DNA of 31,949 nucleotides, from the NCBI GenBank assembly GCA_049323615.1, contig JBMOPD010000075.1, forward strand, positions 1 through 31,949, in the 5' to 3' direction. The translations under genes and the position numbers were made by a program. Source of the stretch: JBMOPD01 sp049323615. Lineage in GTDB: Bacteria > Bacillota > Desulfotomaculia > Desulfotomaculales > Desulfocucumaceae. The notes under the pieces are model-generated. The model ran no database searches. It was not told where the DNA came from and worked only from the letters and a program-made list of their open reading frames with translations. Below, one piece after another: positions 13,596 to 21,105 of this stretch (the stretch's first letter is position 1; each line of letters begins with the position of its first letter).

Positions 13596-14729
13596 ATGAA
13601 AAAGAAAATGCGGGTGGCAGTTCTCTTCGGCGGGCGCTCAGGCGAGCACGAGGTGTCTTTATACTCCGCAGCCTCGGTAATAGCGGCGCTGGACCGGGAG
13701 AAATATGAAATAATTCCCGTGGCCATAAATCAAGAGGGCAGATGGCTGGCCGGAGTAACGCCGGAGCAGCTGATGCCGGGTGACAAACCCCTGAAGCCGG
13801 CCGGACAGGATCCCGGCGGCGGCCCGGAAACAGTGGTTTTGCCGGCCGATCCCACCTTCCGGGGACTGGCGGTGGTCGGCGGCAAGGGCATCGGGAAGGA
13901 TATAAACGAGGTTGATGTGGTAATTCCCATCCTGCACGGTACTTACGGAGAGGACGGCACCGTCCAGGGACTGCTGGAATTGGCCAATGTCCCTTATGTA
14001 GGCGCCGGTGTACTGGGTTCGGCCCTGGGCATGGACAAGGTGCTGATGAAAACGGTACTGGCCCATCACGGTGTCCCCATGGCCCGGTTCCGGTCATGCC
14101 TGCGCCGGGACTGGGAGACAAACCCCGAAGGGGTTGTCAGCGAGGTGGAAAATTCCCTCGGCTATCCCTGTTTTGTGAAGCCCGCCAACCTCGGATCCAG
14201 CGTGGGCATCAGCAAGGCCCGCCACCGGGAGGAACTGGTGCAGGCCCTGGACCTGGCGGCCAGGTATGACCGGAAAATTATTGTTGAGGAATTTATAAAC
14301 GCCCGGGAGGTAGAAGTGAGCGTGCTGGGAAACGACGTCCCCATCGCTTCCCTGCCCGGAGAGGTTATACCGAGCAAGGAGTTTTACGACTATGAAGCCA
14401 AATACCTGGATGGCCTGAGCAAACTGCTGATCCCGGCCGAGCTTCCGCCCGGTACGGTGGCCAGGCTGCAGGAGCTGGCGGTAAAGGTTTTTACGGTCCT
14501 TGACTGCGCGGGCATGGCCCGGGTCGACTTCTTCCTGCGCCGGCCCGGCGGTGAGGTGCTGGTGAACGAAATCAACACCATACCCGGCTTTACCCGGTTC
14601 AGCATGTACCCGAAACTGTGGGAGGCAACCGGCATCGGCTACCGGGAGCTGCTGGACCGGCTGATTGACCTGGCCATAGAGCGCCACCGGGACAAAAACC
14701 GGTCCCGGACCACTTATTCCTTTGTTTGA
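13596..14729 (+). CDS. ddl: D-alanine--D-alanine ligase
   Basis: ATP-grasp ligase making D-Ala-D-Ala for peptidoglycan; 377 residues. N-terminal VLFGGRSGEHEVSLYSA binds the first D-Ala; HGTYGEDGTVQGLLEL, PCFVKPANLGSSVGI (ATP-grasp), the omega-loop YDYEAKYLDG, MARVDFFL and VNEINTIPGFT (magnesium ligands) follow in order. The tyrosine of YDYEAKY favours a D-Ala-D-Ala rather than D-Ala-D-Lac product. Start choice is uncertain: ATG at 13596 has GGAG 12 bases upstream (a little far), while ATGs at 13584 and 13608 also lie in frame. The gene has its own promoter and ends one base from the opposing oppF stop, with no terminator between them. Confidence 0.95.
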   Translation: MKKKMRVAVLFGGRSGEHEVSLYSAASVIAALDREKYEIIPVAINQEGRWLAGVTPEQLMPGDKPLKPAGQDPGGGPETVVLPADPTFRGLAVVGGKGIGKDINEVDVVIPILHGTYGEDGTVQGLLELANVPYVGAGVLGSALGMDKVLMKTVLAHHGVPMARFRSCLRRDWETNPEGVVSEVENSLGYPCFVKPANLGSSVGISKARHREELVQALDLAARYDRKIIVEEFINAREVEVSVLGNDVPIASLPGEVIPSKEFYDYEAKYLDGLSKLLIPAELPPGTVARLQELAVKVFTVLDCAGMARVDFFLRRPGGEVLVNEINTIPGFTRFSMYPKLWEATGIGYRELLDRLIDLAIERHRDKNRSRTTYSFV

Positions 14730-14730
14730 T

Positions 14731-15687
14731 TCATGCCCTGTGGCAGGCCACATAATGACCCTCTCCCACACCTCTTAAAACAGGGGTTTCCCCGGAACAT
14801 ATTTTTACCGCCAGGCGGCAGCGGGGGAAAAAAGCGCAGCCCGGCAGGGGATTGATGGGGCTGGGTACATCCCCGTCCAGCACAATTCTCCTCTTCCCTT
14901 CTTCCGTGCCGGGATCTATCATGGGTATGGCCGAAATAAGGGCCTGGGTATACGGGTGGGCCGGTGAAACATACAGTTCCCGGCTTGGGGCCAGTTCCAC
15001 CAGCCGCCCCAGGTACATAACCGCCACCCGGTGGCTTATATACCTGACCACGGAAAGGTCGTGGGATATAAACAATAAAGACAGCCCGAGCCTGTACTGC
15101 AGGTCCCTCAGTAAATTTATGATCTGTGCCTGTATGCTGACATCCAGGGCGCTTACGGGCTCATCGCAGACAATGAACCGCGGATCCACGGCCAGCGCCC
15201 TGGCTATACCCACCCTCTGCCTCTGCCCGCCGCTGAACTCGTGGGGAAAGCGGCCGGCAAAGCGCCTGTCCAGGCCCACCATGTCCAAAAGTTCATCCAC
15301 CCTGGCCCTGATCTCCCGGCCTGCGGCCAGGCCGTGGATTTTTAAAGGCTCCCCGATCATCTCCCCGGCCGTCATGCGGGGATTCAGGGAAGCGTAAGGG
15401 TCCTGAAAAATCATCTGCATTTTTCTGAAAAGGGCCTTGCTTTCCTGCCTGCCGCAGTCATGTACATTTACCCCCTCCAGCAGGACCTCCCCGGCGGTGG
15501 GCCTGTACAGGCGGACTATAACCCTTCCCACCGTAGTTTTTCCGCATCCGCTCTCGCCCACCAGGCCGAGGGTTTCTCCCTTGAAAACCTCCAGGTCGAT
15601 GCCGTCCACCGCTTTTAAAAGCTGTTTTCTTCCCACCCTGAAGTATTTGCTCAGATTTTTAACAGCCAGCAGTACGCTTTCACTCAT
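14731..15687 (-). CDS. oppF: oligopeptide/dipeptide ABC transporter ATPase (OppF type)
   Basis: One of the two ATPases powering peptide import; 318 residues. Walker A GESGCGKTT, Q-loop region MQMIFQDPYASLNPR, signature FSGGQRQRVGIARAL, Walker B RFIVCDEPVSALD and the H-loop SHDLSVV are all intact. The C-terminal oligopeptide-transporter extension has LPGCAFFPRCRLAVKIC, the cysteine-containing motif of this subfamily. Its ATG overlaps the stop of oppD by four bases (ATGA), so translation is coupled. It is the last gene of the operon. Substrate (oligo-, dipeptide or other) cannot be fixed from sequence. Confidence 0.94.
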   Translation of the reverse strand: MSESVLLAVKNLSKYFRVGRKQLLKAVDGIDLEVFKGETLGLVGESGCGKTTVGRVIVRLYRPTAGEVLLEGVNVHDCGRQESKALFRKMQMIFQDPYASLNPRMTAGEMIGEPLKIHGLAAGREIRARVDELLDMVGLDRRFAGRFPHEFSGGQRQRVGIARALAVDPRFIVCDEPVSALDVSIQAQIINLLRDLQYRLGLSLLFISHDLSVVRYISHRVAVMYLGRLVELAPSRELYVSPAHPYTQALISAIPMIDPGTEEGKRRIVLDGDVPSPINPLPGCAFFPRCRLAVKICSGETPVLRGVGEGHYVACHRA

Positions 15688-16694
15688 CCAACCACCGCCC
15701 CTTCCGGACTGGCCCCGGCCGCCATGGGGTGGACCAGCCAGCAGGATACCCTTTTTCCTTCTTCAATAGCAGTTTCTCCGGGTTCAATTTTTGTACATAT
15801 ATTCATTGCCCCGGGGCAGCGGGGCCAGAACGGGCACCCCGGAGGGGGGTCAATCAGAACCGGGGGACGCCCCGGAATAGTGGCCAGCCTTTCCTCCCGG
15901 AGGGCTTCCAGACCGGGCAGGGAGGCCAAAAGCCCCCTGGTATAGGGGTGTCCGGGCCGGCCGATTACATCCCTGGCCGGTCCGGTTTCCACTATCTTAC
16001 CGGCGTACATAACCGCCACCCGCTGGGCGAAGCCCGCCACCAGGGCCAGGTCGTGGGTAATCAGCAAAATCGACATGCCGGTTTTTTTCTGTAAATCCCT
16101 CAACAGCTCGATAATCTGGGCCTGTATGGTCACATCCACGGCGGTGGTGGGCTCGTCGGCAATAAGCAGTCTGGGGCTGCAGGCCAGGGCCATGGCCGCC
16201 ATTGCCCGCTGGCGCATTCCCCCGCTGAACTGGTGCGGGTACTGGTTCACCCTGCGTTCGGGATGGGGTATGCCCACCAGGTTGAAGAGATCTAAGAGCC
16301 TCCTCCTGTTTTTATCCCTGTCTCTTTCACCGTGCCTCTTTAAAACCTCGATAATCTGGCTGCCCACTTTCATGGTGGGATTGAGGGAGGTCATGGGGTC
16401 CTGAAAAATAAAACCGATATCGCGCCCCCTGATCCGCTGCAGGTCCTTCTCACTTTTCCGGATCAGATCTTCCCCGGCAAAATAAATTTCACCCCGGGTA
16501 ATCCTGCCGGGAGGAGAGGGCACAAGCTTCAGTATAGACTGGGCGGTAACACTCTTGCCGCATCCGCTCTCCCCCACCAGGGCCAGCACCTCGCCCTCAT
16601 TTATGTCCAGGGTCACCCCCCGTACCGCCTGCACGACGCCGGCGTGAGTTTCAAACTCAACATGCAGGTCTTCCATTTTGACTAAAGGTTCCAT
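15684..16694 (-). CDS. oppD: oligopeptide/dipeptide ABC transporter ATPase (OppD type)
   Basis: Partner ATPase of OppF; 336 residues. Walker A GESGCGKS, Q-loop FIFQDPMTSLNP, signature FSGGMRQRAMAAMAL, Walker B LLIADEPTTAVD and ITHDLALVA are intact. The C-terminal extension has PPGCPFWPRCPGAMNIC. The FSGGMRQR signature and TTAVDVT are typical of the D subunit. ATG at 16694 is chosen because GGGAGGTGG lies at correct spacing; an in-frame GTG at 16703 falls inside that site. It follows oppC after about 15 bases and overlaps oppF. Confidence 0.94.
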   Translation of the reverse strand: MEPLVKMEDLHVEFETHAGVVQAVRGVTLDINEGEVLALVGESGCGKSVTAQSILKLVPSPPGRITRGEIYFAGEDLIRKSEKDLQRIRGRDIGFIFQDPMTSLNPTMKVGSQIIEVLKRHGERDRDKNRRRLLDLFNLVGIPHPERRVNQYPHQFSGGMRQRAMAAMALACSPRLLIADEPTTAVDVTIQAQIIELLRDLQKKTGMSILLITHDLALVAGFAQRVAVMYAGKIVETGPARDVIGRPGHPYTRGLLASLPGLEALREERLATIPGRPPVLIDPPPGCPFWPRCPGAMNICTKIEPGETAIEEGKRVSCWLVHPMAAGASPEGAVVG

Positions 16695-16709
16695 TCCTTC
16701 CACCTCCCG

Positions 16710-17624
16710 TCAGCGCCGCAGGCGCGGGTCCAGCGCATCCCGCAGCCCGTCCCCCAGAAAGTTAAAGGCCAGCATGGTCAGGCTGATGAAAAAGGCAGGG
16801 AAAAAGAGCTGCCACGGGTAATTTCGCAAACCTTCCATACCCTCGCTGGCCAGTACGCCCCAGCTGGCCATGGGCACGCTGACGCCGAGACCCAGGAAGC
16901 TAAGCCAGGCCTCGGTAAAAATGGCCTCGGGGATCATCAGCGTCATGGTAACAATGATCGGACCCATGGTGTTGGGTATCAGGTGCCGTACCAGTACACG
17001 CCAGGAACCGGCTCCCAGCACCCTGGCGCTGAGTATAAATTCCTGCTCCTTTAAGGCCAGTACCTGCCCCCGGACAATCCTGGCCATGGTCAGCCAGTAA
17101 ACGGCCCCCAGGGCGATAAAGATGGCCTTCAGCCCCGGCTCCATGAGCACCATCAGCAAAATTACGTATAAAAGAAAGGGAATGCTGTTCAGTACTTCCA
17201 CCACCCGCATCATCACATCGTCCACCCGGCCCCCCGCGTAACCGCTTATGCCTCCGTAAAGAACACCTATTACCAGGCAGATGACACTGGTGACAAAGCC
17301 GATTATGAGAGAAATGCGGGCGCCGTACCAGATTCTGGTAAATATGTCCCTGCCCAGGTAATCGGACCCAAACCAGAACTTGGCCCCCGGAGGTTGATTG
17401 GTCATGCTGAGGTCCTGCTGGTCATAGGTGTAGCCGCTCATATAGGGCCCCACCAGGGCGAAGAAAACCAGCAGGGCTATAACCGCCAGCCCCAGAATGG
17501 CCATGCGGTTTCTTTTTAGGCGTTTCCAGACATCCCCCCAGTAGCTCAGCGGAACGGCCGGCAAATCCCCGGCCAGTTCACTTTTACACGCCAGTGCCTG
17601 AAAATCTTCCCGCCGGAGTTCCAA
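16710..17624 (-). CDS. oppC: oligopeptide ABC transporter permease (OppC type)
   Basis: Inner-membrane permease; 304 residues. An N-terminal cytoplasmic stretch is followed by a membrane helix (about 43-63) and, after an extracytoplasmic segment with PPGAKFWFGSDYLGRDIFTRIWYGAR (typical OppC-N signature, described by its GTDxxGRD-like core), a five-helix transport domain. The coupling EAA-type loop reads SARVLGAGSWRVLVRHLIPN. It starts with TTG at 17624, only three bases after the oppB stop; GGGGTGAG, inside the end of oppB, serves as binding site, so translation is coupled. Confidence 0.94.
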   Translation of the reverse strand: MELRREDFQALACKSELAGDLPAVPLSYWGDVWKRLKRNRMAILGLAVIALLVFFALVGPYMSGYTYDQQDLSMTNQPPGAKFWFGSDYLGRDIFTRIWYGARISLIIGFVTSVICLVIGVLYGGISGYAGGRVDDVMMRVVEVLNSIPFLLYVILLMVLMEPGLKAIFIALGAVYWLTMARIVRGQVLALKEQEFILSARVLGAGSWRVLVRHLIPNTMGPIIVTMTLMIPEAIFTEAWLSFLGLGVSVPMASWGVLASEGMEGLRNYPWQLFFPAFFISLTMLAFNFLGDGLRDALDPRLRR

Positions 17625-17627
17625 ATT

Positions 17628-18557
17628 CTACTCACCCCTGTCTTCGGCCAGTTTTATCCTGGGATCCAAAAATAAATAAAGGATGTCCACTATCAGATTC
17701 ATCAACATAAGAAATATGGCGTAAAATACCGTGGATCCCAGTATTAACGTATAGTCCCTGTTTAAAATGCTGATCACAAAATAACGGCCCAGCCCGGGGA
17801 CGGCAAAAATTGATTCCACCACAAAACTCCCGGTGAAAACAGCGGCCACCAGGGGGCCCAGGTAGGTCACCACGGGCATGACGGCATTTTTTACGGCGTG
17901 ATTGATAAGGATCACACCCGGGGACAGCCCTTTGGCGCGGGCGGTTTTGATATAATCCTGCTGCAGCACCTCCAGCATGCTGGACCGCATCAGTCGGGCT
18001 ATAAAGGCCATGGGGAAGGCGGACAGGGCCAGGGCGGGCATGACCACATTCTTCCAGCCGCCCCACATGGCCGGCGGCAGCCACATCAGTTTGAAGGCAA
18101 ACACATACATCAACAGCCCGCTTAAAATAAAGCTGGGCACCGAGTATCCCAGGGTGGCCAGGGTCATGGCCGTGTAGTCCGGCCACCGGTTGTGTTTCCA
18201 GGCCGAAATCACTCCCAGAACAAGCCCGGCGGCCAGGGCGAAGAACACCGCCACGGCCCCCAGGGCCGCCGAAACCGGAAAGCCGTCATTTATAATCTCA
18301 TTCACCGTGCGGTCATATTTGAAGGAGGGGCCCAGGTCCCACCTGATTACATTTAACAGGTAATCGAGGTATTGTTTCCAGTACGGGTCGTCCAGGTGGT
18401 AGCGGGCGTTAAGGTTTTGCAGGACTGTAGGGGGCAAATTCTTTTCCGCAGAGAAAGGGCCCCCGGGAATGGAGTGCATTATCACAAAGGTTATGGTGAT
18501 AATCAGCCACAGGGCCAGGAGTATCGTCACCATACGCCTTAAAAGATACCGGGCCAT
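17628..18557 (-). CDS. oppB: oligopeptide ABC transporter permease (OppB type)
   Basis: Inner-membrane permease pairing with OppC; 309 residues. It starts with the standard MARYLLRRMVTILLALW membrane helix, followed by a large periplasm-side loop with PGGPFSAEKNLPP, and five further helices. The EAA-type loop reads TARAKGLSPGVILINHAVKNA and the C-terminus has the typical VVESIFAVPGLGRYFV. ATG at 18557 follows GGAGG at 7 bases. A strong hairpin separates it from oppA. Confidence 0.95.
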   Translation of the reverse strand: MARYLLRRMVTILLALWLIITITFVIMHSIPGGPFSAEKNLPPTVLQNLNARYHLDDPYWKQYLDYLLNVIRWDLGPSFKYDRTVNEIINDGFPVSAALGAVAVFFALAAGLVLGVISAWKHNRWPDYTAMTLATLGYSVPSFILSGLLMYVFAFKLMWLPPAMWGGWKNVVMPALALSAFPMAFIARLMRSSMLEVLQQDYIKTARAKGLSPGVILINHAVKNAVMPVVTYLGPLVAAVFTGSFVVESIFAVPGLGRYFVISILNRDYTLILGSTVFYAIFLMLMNLIVDILYLFLDPRIKLAEDRGE

Positions 18558-18580
18558 GAAACAACCTCCGTGACAAATAA

Positions 18581-18615
18581 AGGCATACGGGCTATATTTT
18601 CAGGCCCGTATGCCT
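18581..18615. terminator. intercistronic hairpin between oppA and oppB
   Basis: A perfect 12-bp stem, AGGCATACGGGC with GCCCGTATGCCT, and an 11-base loop. On the minus (operon) strand it is followed by TTTATTTG, on the plus strand by TTTTTATAATT. In the operon it would act as a partial terminator or as an mRNA-stabilising end, leaving more oppA than oppBCDF message. Confidence 0.8.
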
Positions 18616-18632
18616 TTTTATAATTCCTCCGG

Positions 18633-20240
18633 TTATTCGAGGTAGGCATTTTTAAAGTCGGCGTAAACGGCAAAGGGCGGTACAAGGACACCCTTCAGGT
18701 TGTCCTTGATCAGGTTGGGATTGGTGTAGAAGTACAGGGGCATCACCGGCATTTCTTTCATCAGAATGCTCTCCGCCTGGTGCATTGCCTCCATGCGCAC
18801 CTTCTGGTCGCCGGTGGAGTTGGCCTTGGCCACCAGCGCGTCGTATTCCTTGTTGGACCAGCCGGTGTCGTTGTTGCCGCCCTTGGTGACGAACATATCT
18901 ATAAAGGACATCGGGTCAAGGTAGTCCGGGCTCCAGCCGGAGCGTAAAATGTCGTAATTCATAGTATCCTGGGCGTCGAGGTAGACCTTCCACTCCTGGT
19001 TAAGTACCCCCACTTCCACTCCCAGGTTCTGCTTCCACATCTGCTGTATGGCCTGGGCCAGCTTCTGGTGGCCGGCGTGGGTGTTGGTCAGTATGTTCAC
19101 CCTGGGGAAGCCCTTGCCGTCCGGGTAGCCGGCCTCAGCCAGCAGCCTCCTGGCCTCGGCCACGTCTTCCTTGAAGAACTGGTTGCCCCCGTTCTGGCGG
19201 AAGTCCTTGCCGTCGGCATCGGTAAAGCCGAAAGGCACAAAGGCGAAGGCGGGCAGCTGTCCGGCCTGGGTCACCTTGTCCACCAGTTCCTGGCGGTTGA
19301 CGGCCATGGCCAGGGCCCTGCGCACCCTGGGATCGTTGAAGGGCTTTTTGGTAACATTAAACCGGTAGAAATAAACCGAGGCGTCCGGGAAGATCTTGAC
19401 CTCGTTCTTGGCCTTCAGCTGGGCCAGTTCCTGGGTGGGCACCTCGTCCTGGAATTCGAGCTGGCCGGTCTTGTACATGTTGTAGCCGGTGTCTATATTG
19501 TCAATCAGGTAGATTTCCAGCTTTTCCAGTTTGACATTCTGGGCGTCCCAGTACTTGTCGTTTTTAACCAGCTCTATCTTCTGGTTATGCTCCCACTTGA
19601 CGGGCTTGAAGGGGCCGTTGACCACATATTTTTCCATGACCTTGGGCCAGTCCGTGTTCTCCTGGTCCACCCTGGGATTTACCGGGAACAGGACCGGGAA
19701 AGCCGTCAGTCCTAGAAACTGCGGGGCGGGAGCCCTCAGGGTAACCTCCAGGGTGAGGTCGTCCCTGGCCTTAACGGCTACATCCTCACGTTTGCCCTTG
19801 TCACTGTTATACTCTTCGGCCCCCTTTATGTAATAGAGCTGGTACGCATACTCGGACGCCGTTTTGGGGTCCAGGGCCCGCAGCCAGGAATAAACAAAGT
19901 CCCTGGCTGTCACGGGGTCTCCGTTACTCCACTTCGCTTCCCTCAATTTAAAGGTATATACGAGGCCGTCGGGGGATATGCTCCACTCCTTGGCAATGCC
20001 CGGCTTGATTTCATTGTTGGGGCCGTACCGCACCAGCCCGTCAAACATATTGGTCAAGATGGTTCCTTCCGGCATGCCGGTGGAAATGGCGGGATCAAGG
20101 GTTTCGGGCTCGGTGCAGACATTGTAACGGACTACCTGGGAAACCTTGGACTTGGCCGGCTCCTGAGCCTTATTCCCCCCGCACCCGGCCAGGGTGATAA
20201 CAAGAAAAACAGTAAGGAACAAAATAATTTTTTTCCTCAA
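18633..20240 (-). CDS. oppA: peptide ABC transporter substrate-binding lipoprotein (OppA type, SBP family 5)
   Basis: Extracellular lipid-anchored binding protein; 535 residues. The signal peptide MRKKIILFLTVFLVITLAGC ends in the lipobox LAGC with the lipidated Cys20. Mature features of SBP family 5: CTEPETLDPAISTGMPEGTI-like start, YTFKLREAKWSNGDPVTARDFVYSW, FNVTKKPFNDPRVRRALAMAVNR and the SGWSPDYLDPMSF region. It starts with TTG at 20240; GGAGGG lies 8 bases upstream. First gene of the opp operon. Nutrient peptide uptake is the likely role; a regulatory peptide role is possible but not indicated by neighbours. Confidence 0.95.
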   Translation of the reverse strand: MRKKIILFLTVFLVITLAGCGGNKAQEPAKSKVSQVVRYNVCTEPETLDPAISTGMPEGTILTNMFDGLVRYGPNNEIKPGIAKEWSISPDGLVYTFKLREAKWSNGDPVTARDFVYSWLRALDPKTASEYAYQLYYIKGAEEYNSDKGKREDVAVKARDDLTLEVTLRAPAPQFLGLTAFPVLFPVNPRVDQENTDWPKVMEKYVVNGPFKPVKWEHNQKIELVKNDKYWDAQNVKLEKLEIYLIDNIDTGYNMYKTGQLEFQDEVPTQELAQLKAKNEVKIFPDASVYFYRFNVTKKPFNDPRVRRALAMAVNRQELVDKVTQAGQLPAFAFVPFGFTDADGKDFRQNGGNQFFKEDVAEARRLLAEAGYPDGKGFPRVNILTNTHAGHQKLAQAIQQMWKQNLGVEVGVLNQEWKVYLDAQDTMNYDILRSGWSPDYLDPMSFIDMFVTKGGNNDTGWSNKEYDALVAKANSTGDQKVRMEAMHQAESILMKEMPVMPLYFYTNPNLIKDNLKGVLVPPFAVYADFKNAYLE

Positions 20241-20281
20241 AAAAATTACCCTCCTTTTTTAAGCCTGGTCGATTAATTGGC

Positions 20282-20309
20282 TTTTGATCAAGTCCCTCCC
20301 TGATCAAAA
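20282..20309. promoter_or_regulatory. inverted repeat in the oppA promoter/leader
   Basis: Perfect 9-bp arms TTTTGATCA and TGATCAAAA around a 10-base pyrimidine-rich centre, 42 bases upstream of the oppA start. Just upstream (20323-20328) is a consensus TATAAT on the minus strand with only a weak -35 (TGTTCA at 17 bases), so transcription should begin near 20316, at the edge of the repeat. Could be an operator or a leader hairpin. Confidence 0.55.
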
Positions 20310-20375
20310 ATTTTCCATAACTATTATAAATATAAAATATTTATTTGAACAGATTTTACATAAAAAATTAATGAG

Positions 20376-20404
20376 AAAGCAGGTTCAATGAATGAACCTG
20401 CTTT
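20376..20404. terminator. bidirectional-type hairpin downstream of the HD-GYP/DUF5317 operon
   Basis: Perfect 12-bp stem AAAGCAGGTTCA/TGAACCTGCTTT, 5-base loop. On the minus strand it is followed by CTCATTAATTTTTTATG. It lies 33 bases after the stop of the 29-residue peptide gene and probably ends that operon. Confidence 0.65.
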
Positions 20405-20436
20405 AAACTTAAAATTATGTAATTACTACTTTTTGT

Positions 20437-20526
20437 TTATCCCCATCTGCGTGACGCACCACTTGCCAAAACCACCAGCAATACCACCAAAAGGGAATAA
20501 GGAATCATCGCAACCCAACGAAGCAT
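20437..20526 (-). CDS. 29-residue single-pass membrane peptide
   Basis: A small gene: the product starts MLRWVAMIPYSLLVV, continues as a run of about 20 hydrophobic residues (IPYSLLVVLLVVLASG) and ends SRRWG, giving one membrane helix with a positively charged tail. ATG at 20526 has an excellent AAGGAGG 8 bases upstream (20535-20541), better than those of its two neighbours. It begins 34 bases after the DUF5317 stop and is followed by a hairpin terminator, so it reads as the third gene of the HD-GYP operon. No known small-protein family is recognised. The strength of the binding site and the clean hydrophobic composition make chance unlikely; expression is unproven. Confidence 0.65.
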   Translation of the reverse strand: MLRWVAMIPYSLLVVLLVVLASGASRRWG

Positions 20527-20559
20527 CAAACTAACCTCCTTTCATAATATTTTTGCGGT

Positions 20560-21105
20560 TTAGCCATTACGGTTCAACATTATTTGCTGAATTGTAATAA
20601 AAGCCCCCGCCGCAATCAATATATCCCCGGCACTGTACACATTGATATGGGGAACATAAAAGACGTCACACAAAAATTTAAACCTTGTCTGTTCCGTTAT
20701 TAGCACCACATTGTATGCCGCCGACCCGTTCTGCAACTGGTTTATTGTTTCCGCCGGCAGTATTTTTTTTAAGGCCTCCAAGCTGGACGGCATGTATCCG
20801 CCGTTGGCGATAATGGCAATGCTGTTAGCAACTATGCCGAGTCCCAAAACTCTGAGGCCGGAGATATTCATATTTGCCAGTATAAAGACAGTTAAAGCCA
20901 ATATTGATAGTATATATAATAAGCTGGTTGTAATACTTGAATTAACATATCTGTCCCATATCGGGTTAAAAATTAATAGCTGTAAAACAATAGCTATAAG
21001 AACTAACCACGTTTTTTTAAACCTAAACGTTATTAAGTTGTTCCATTTTCCTCCCCTGATCAGGGCTATCAGTACAGCCAGCAGAACCGATGTACAAAGG
21101 AACAA
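20560..21105 (-). CDS. DUF5317 membrane protein
   Basis: Integral membrane protein of 181 residues with about five hydrophobic segments (roughly 1-16, 31-46, 60-77, 84-100 and 155-175). NGGYMPSSLEALKK after the fourth helix matches the conserved NGG-x-MP motif I associate with DUF5317, a Firmicute membrane family of unknown function. It starts with TTG at 21105, immediately after the HD-GYP stop with no intervening base; GGAGGT inside the end of the HD-GYP gene is its binding site, so the two are translationally coupled. Such tight coupling suggests a partner or regulator of the HD-GYP sensor. Confidence 0.8.
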   Translation of the reverse strand: MFLCTSVLLAVLIALIRGGKWNNLITFRFKKTWLVLIAIVLQLLIFNPIWDRYVNSSITTSLLYILSILALTVFILANMNISGLRVLGLGIVANSIAIIANGGYMPSSLEALKKILPAETINQLQNGSAAYNVVLITEQTRFKFLCDVFYVPHINVYSAGDILIAAGAFITIQQIMLNRNG

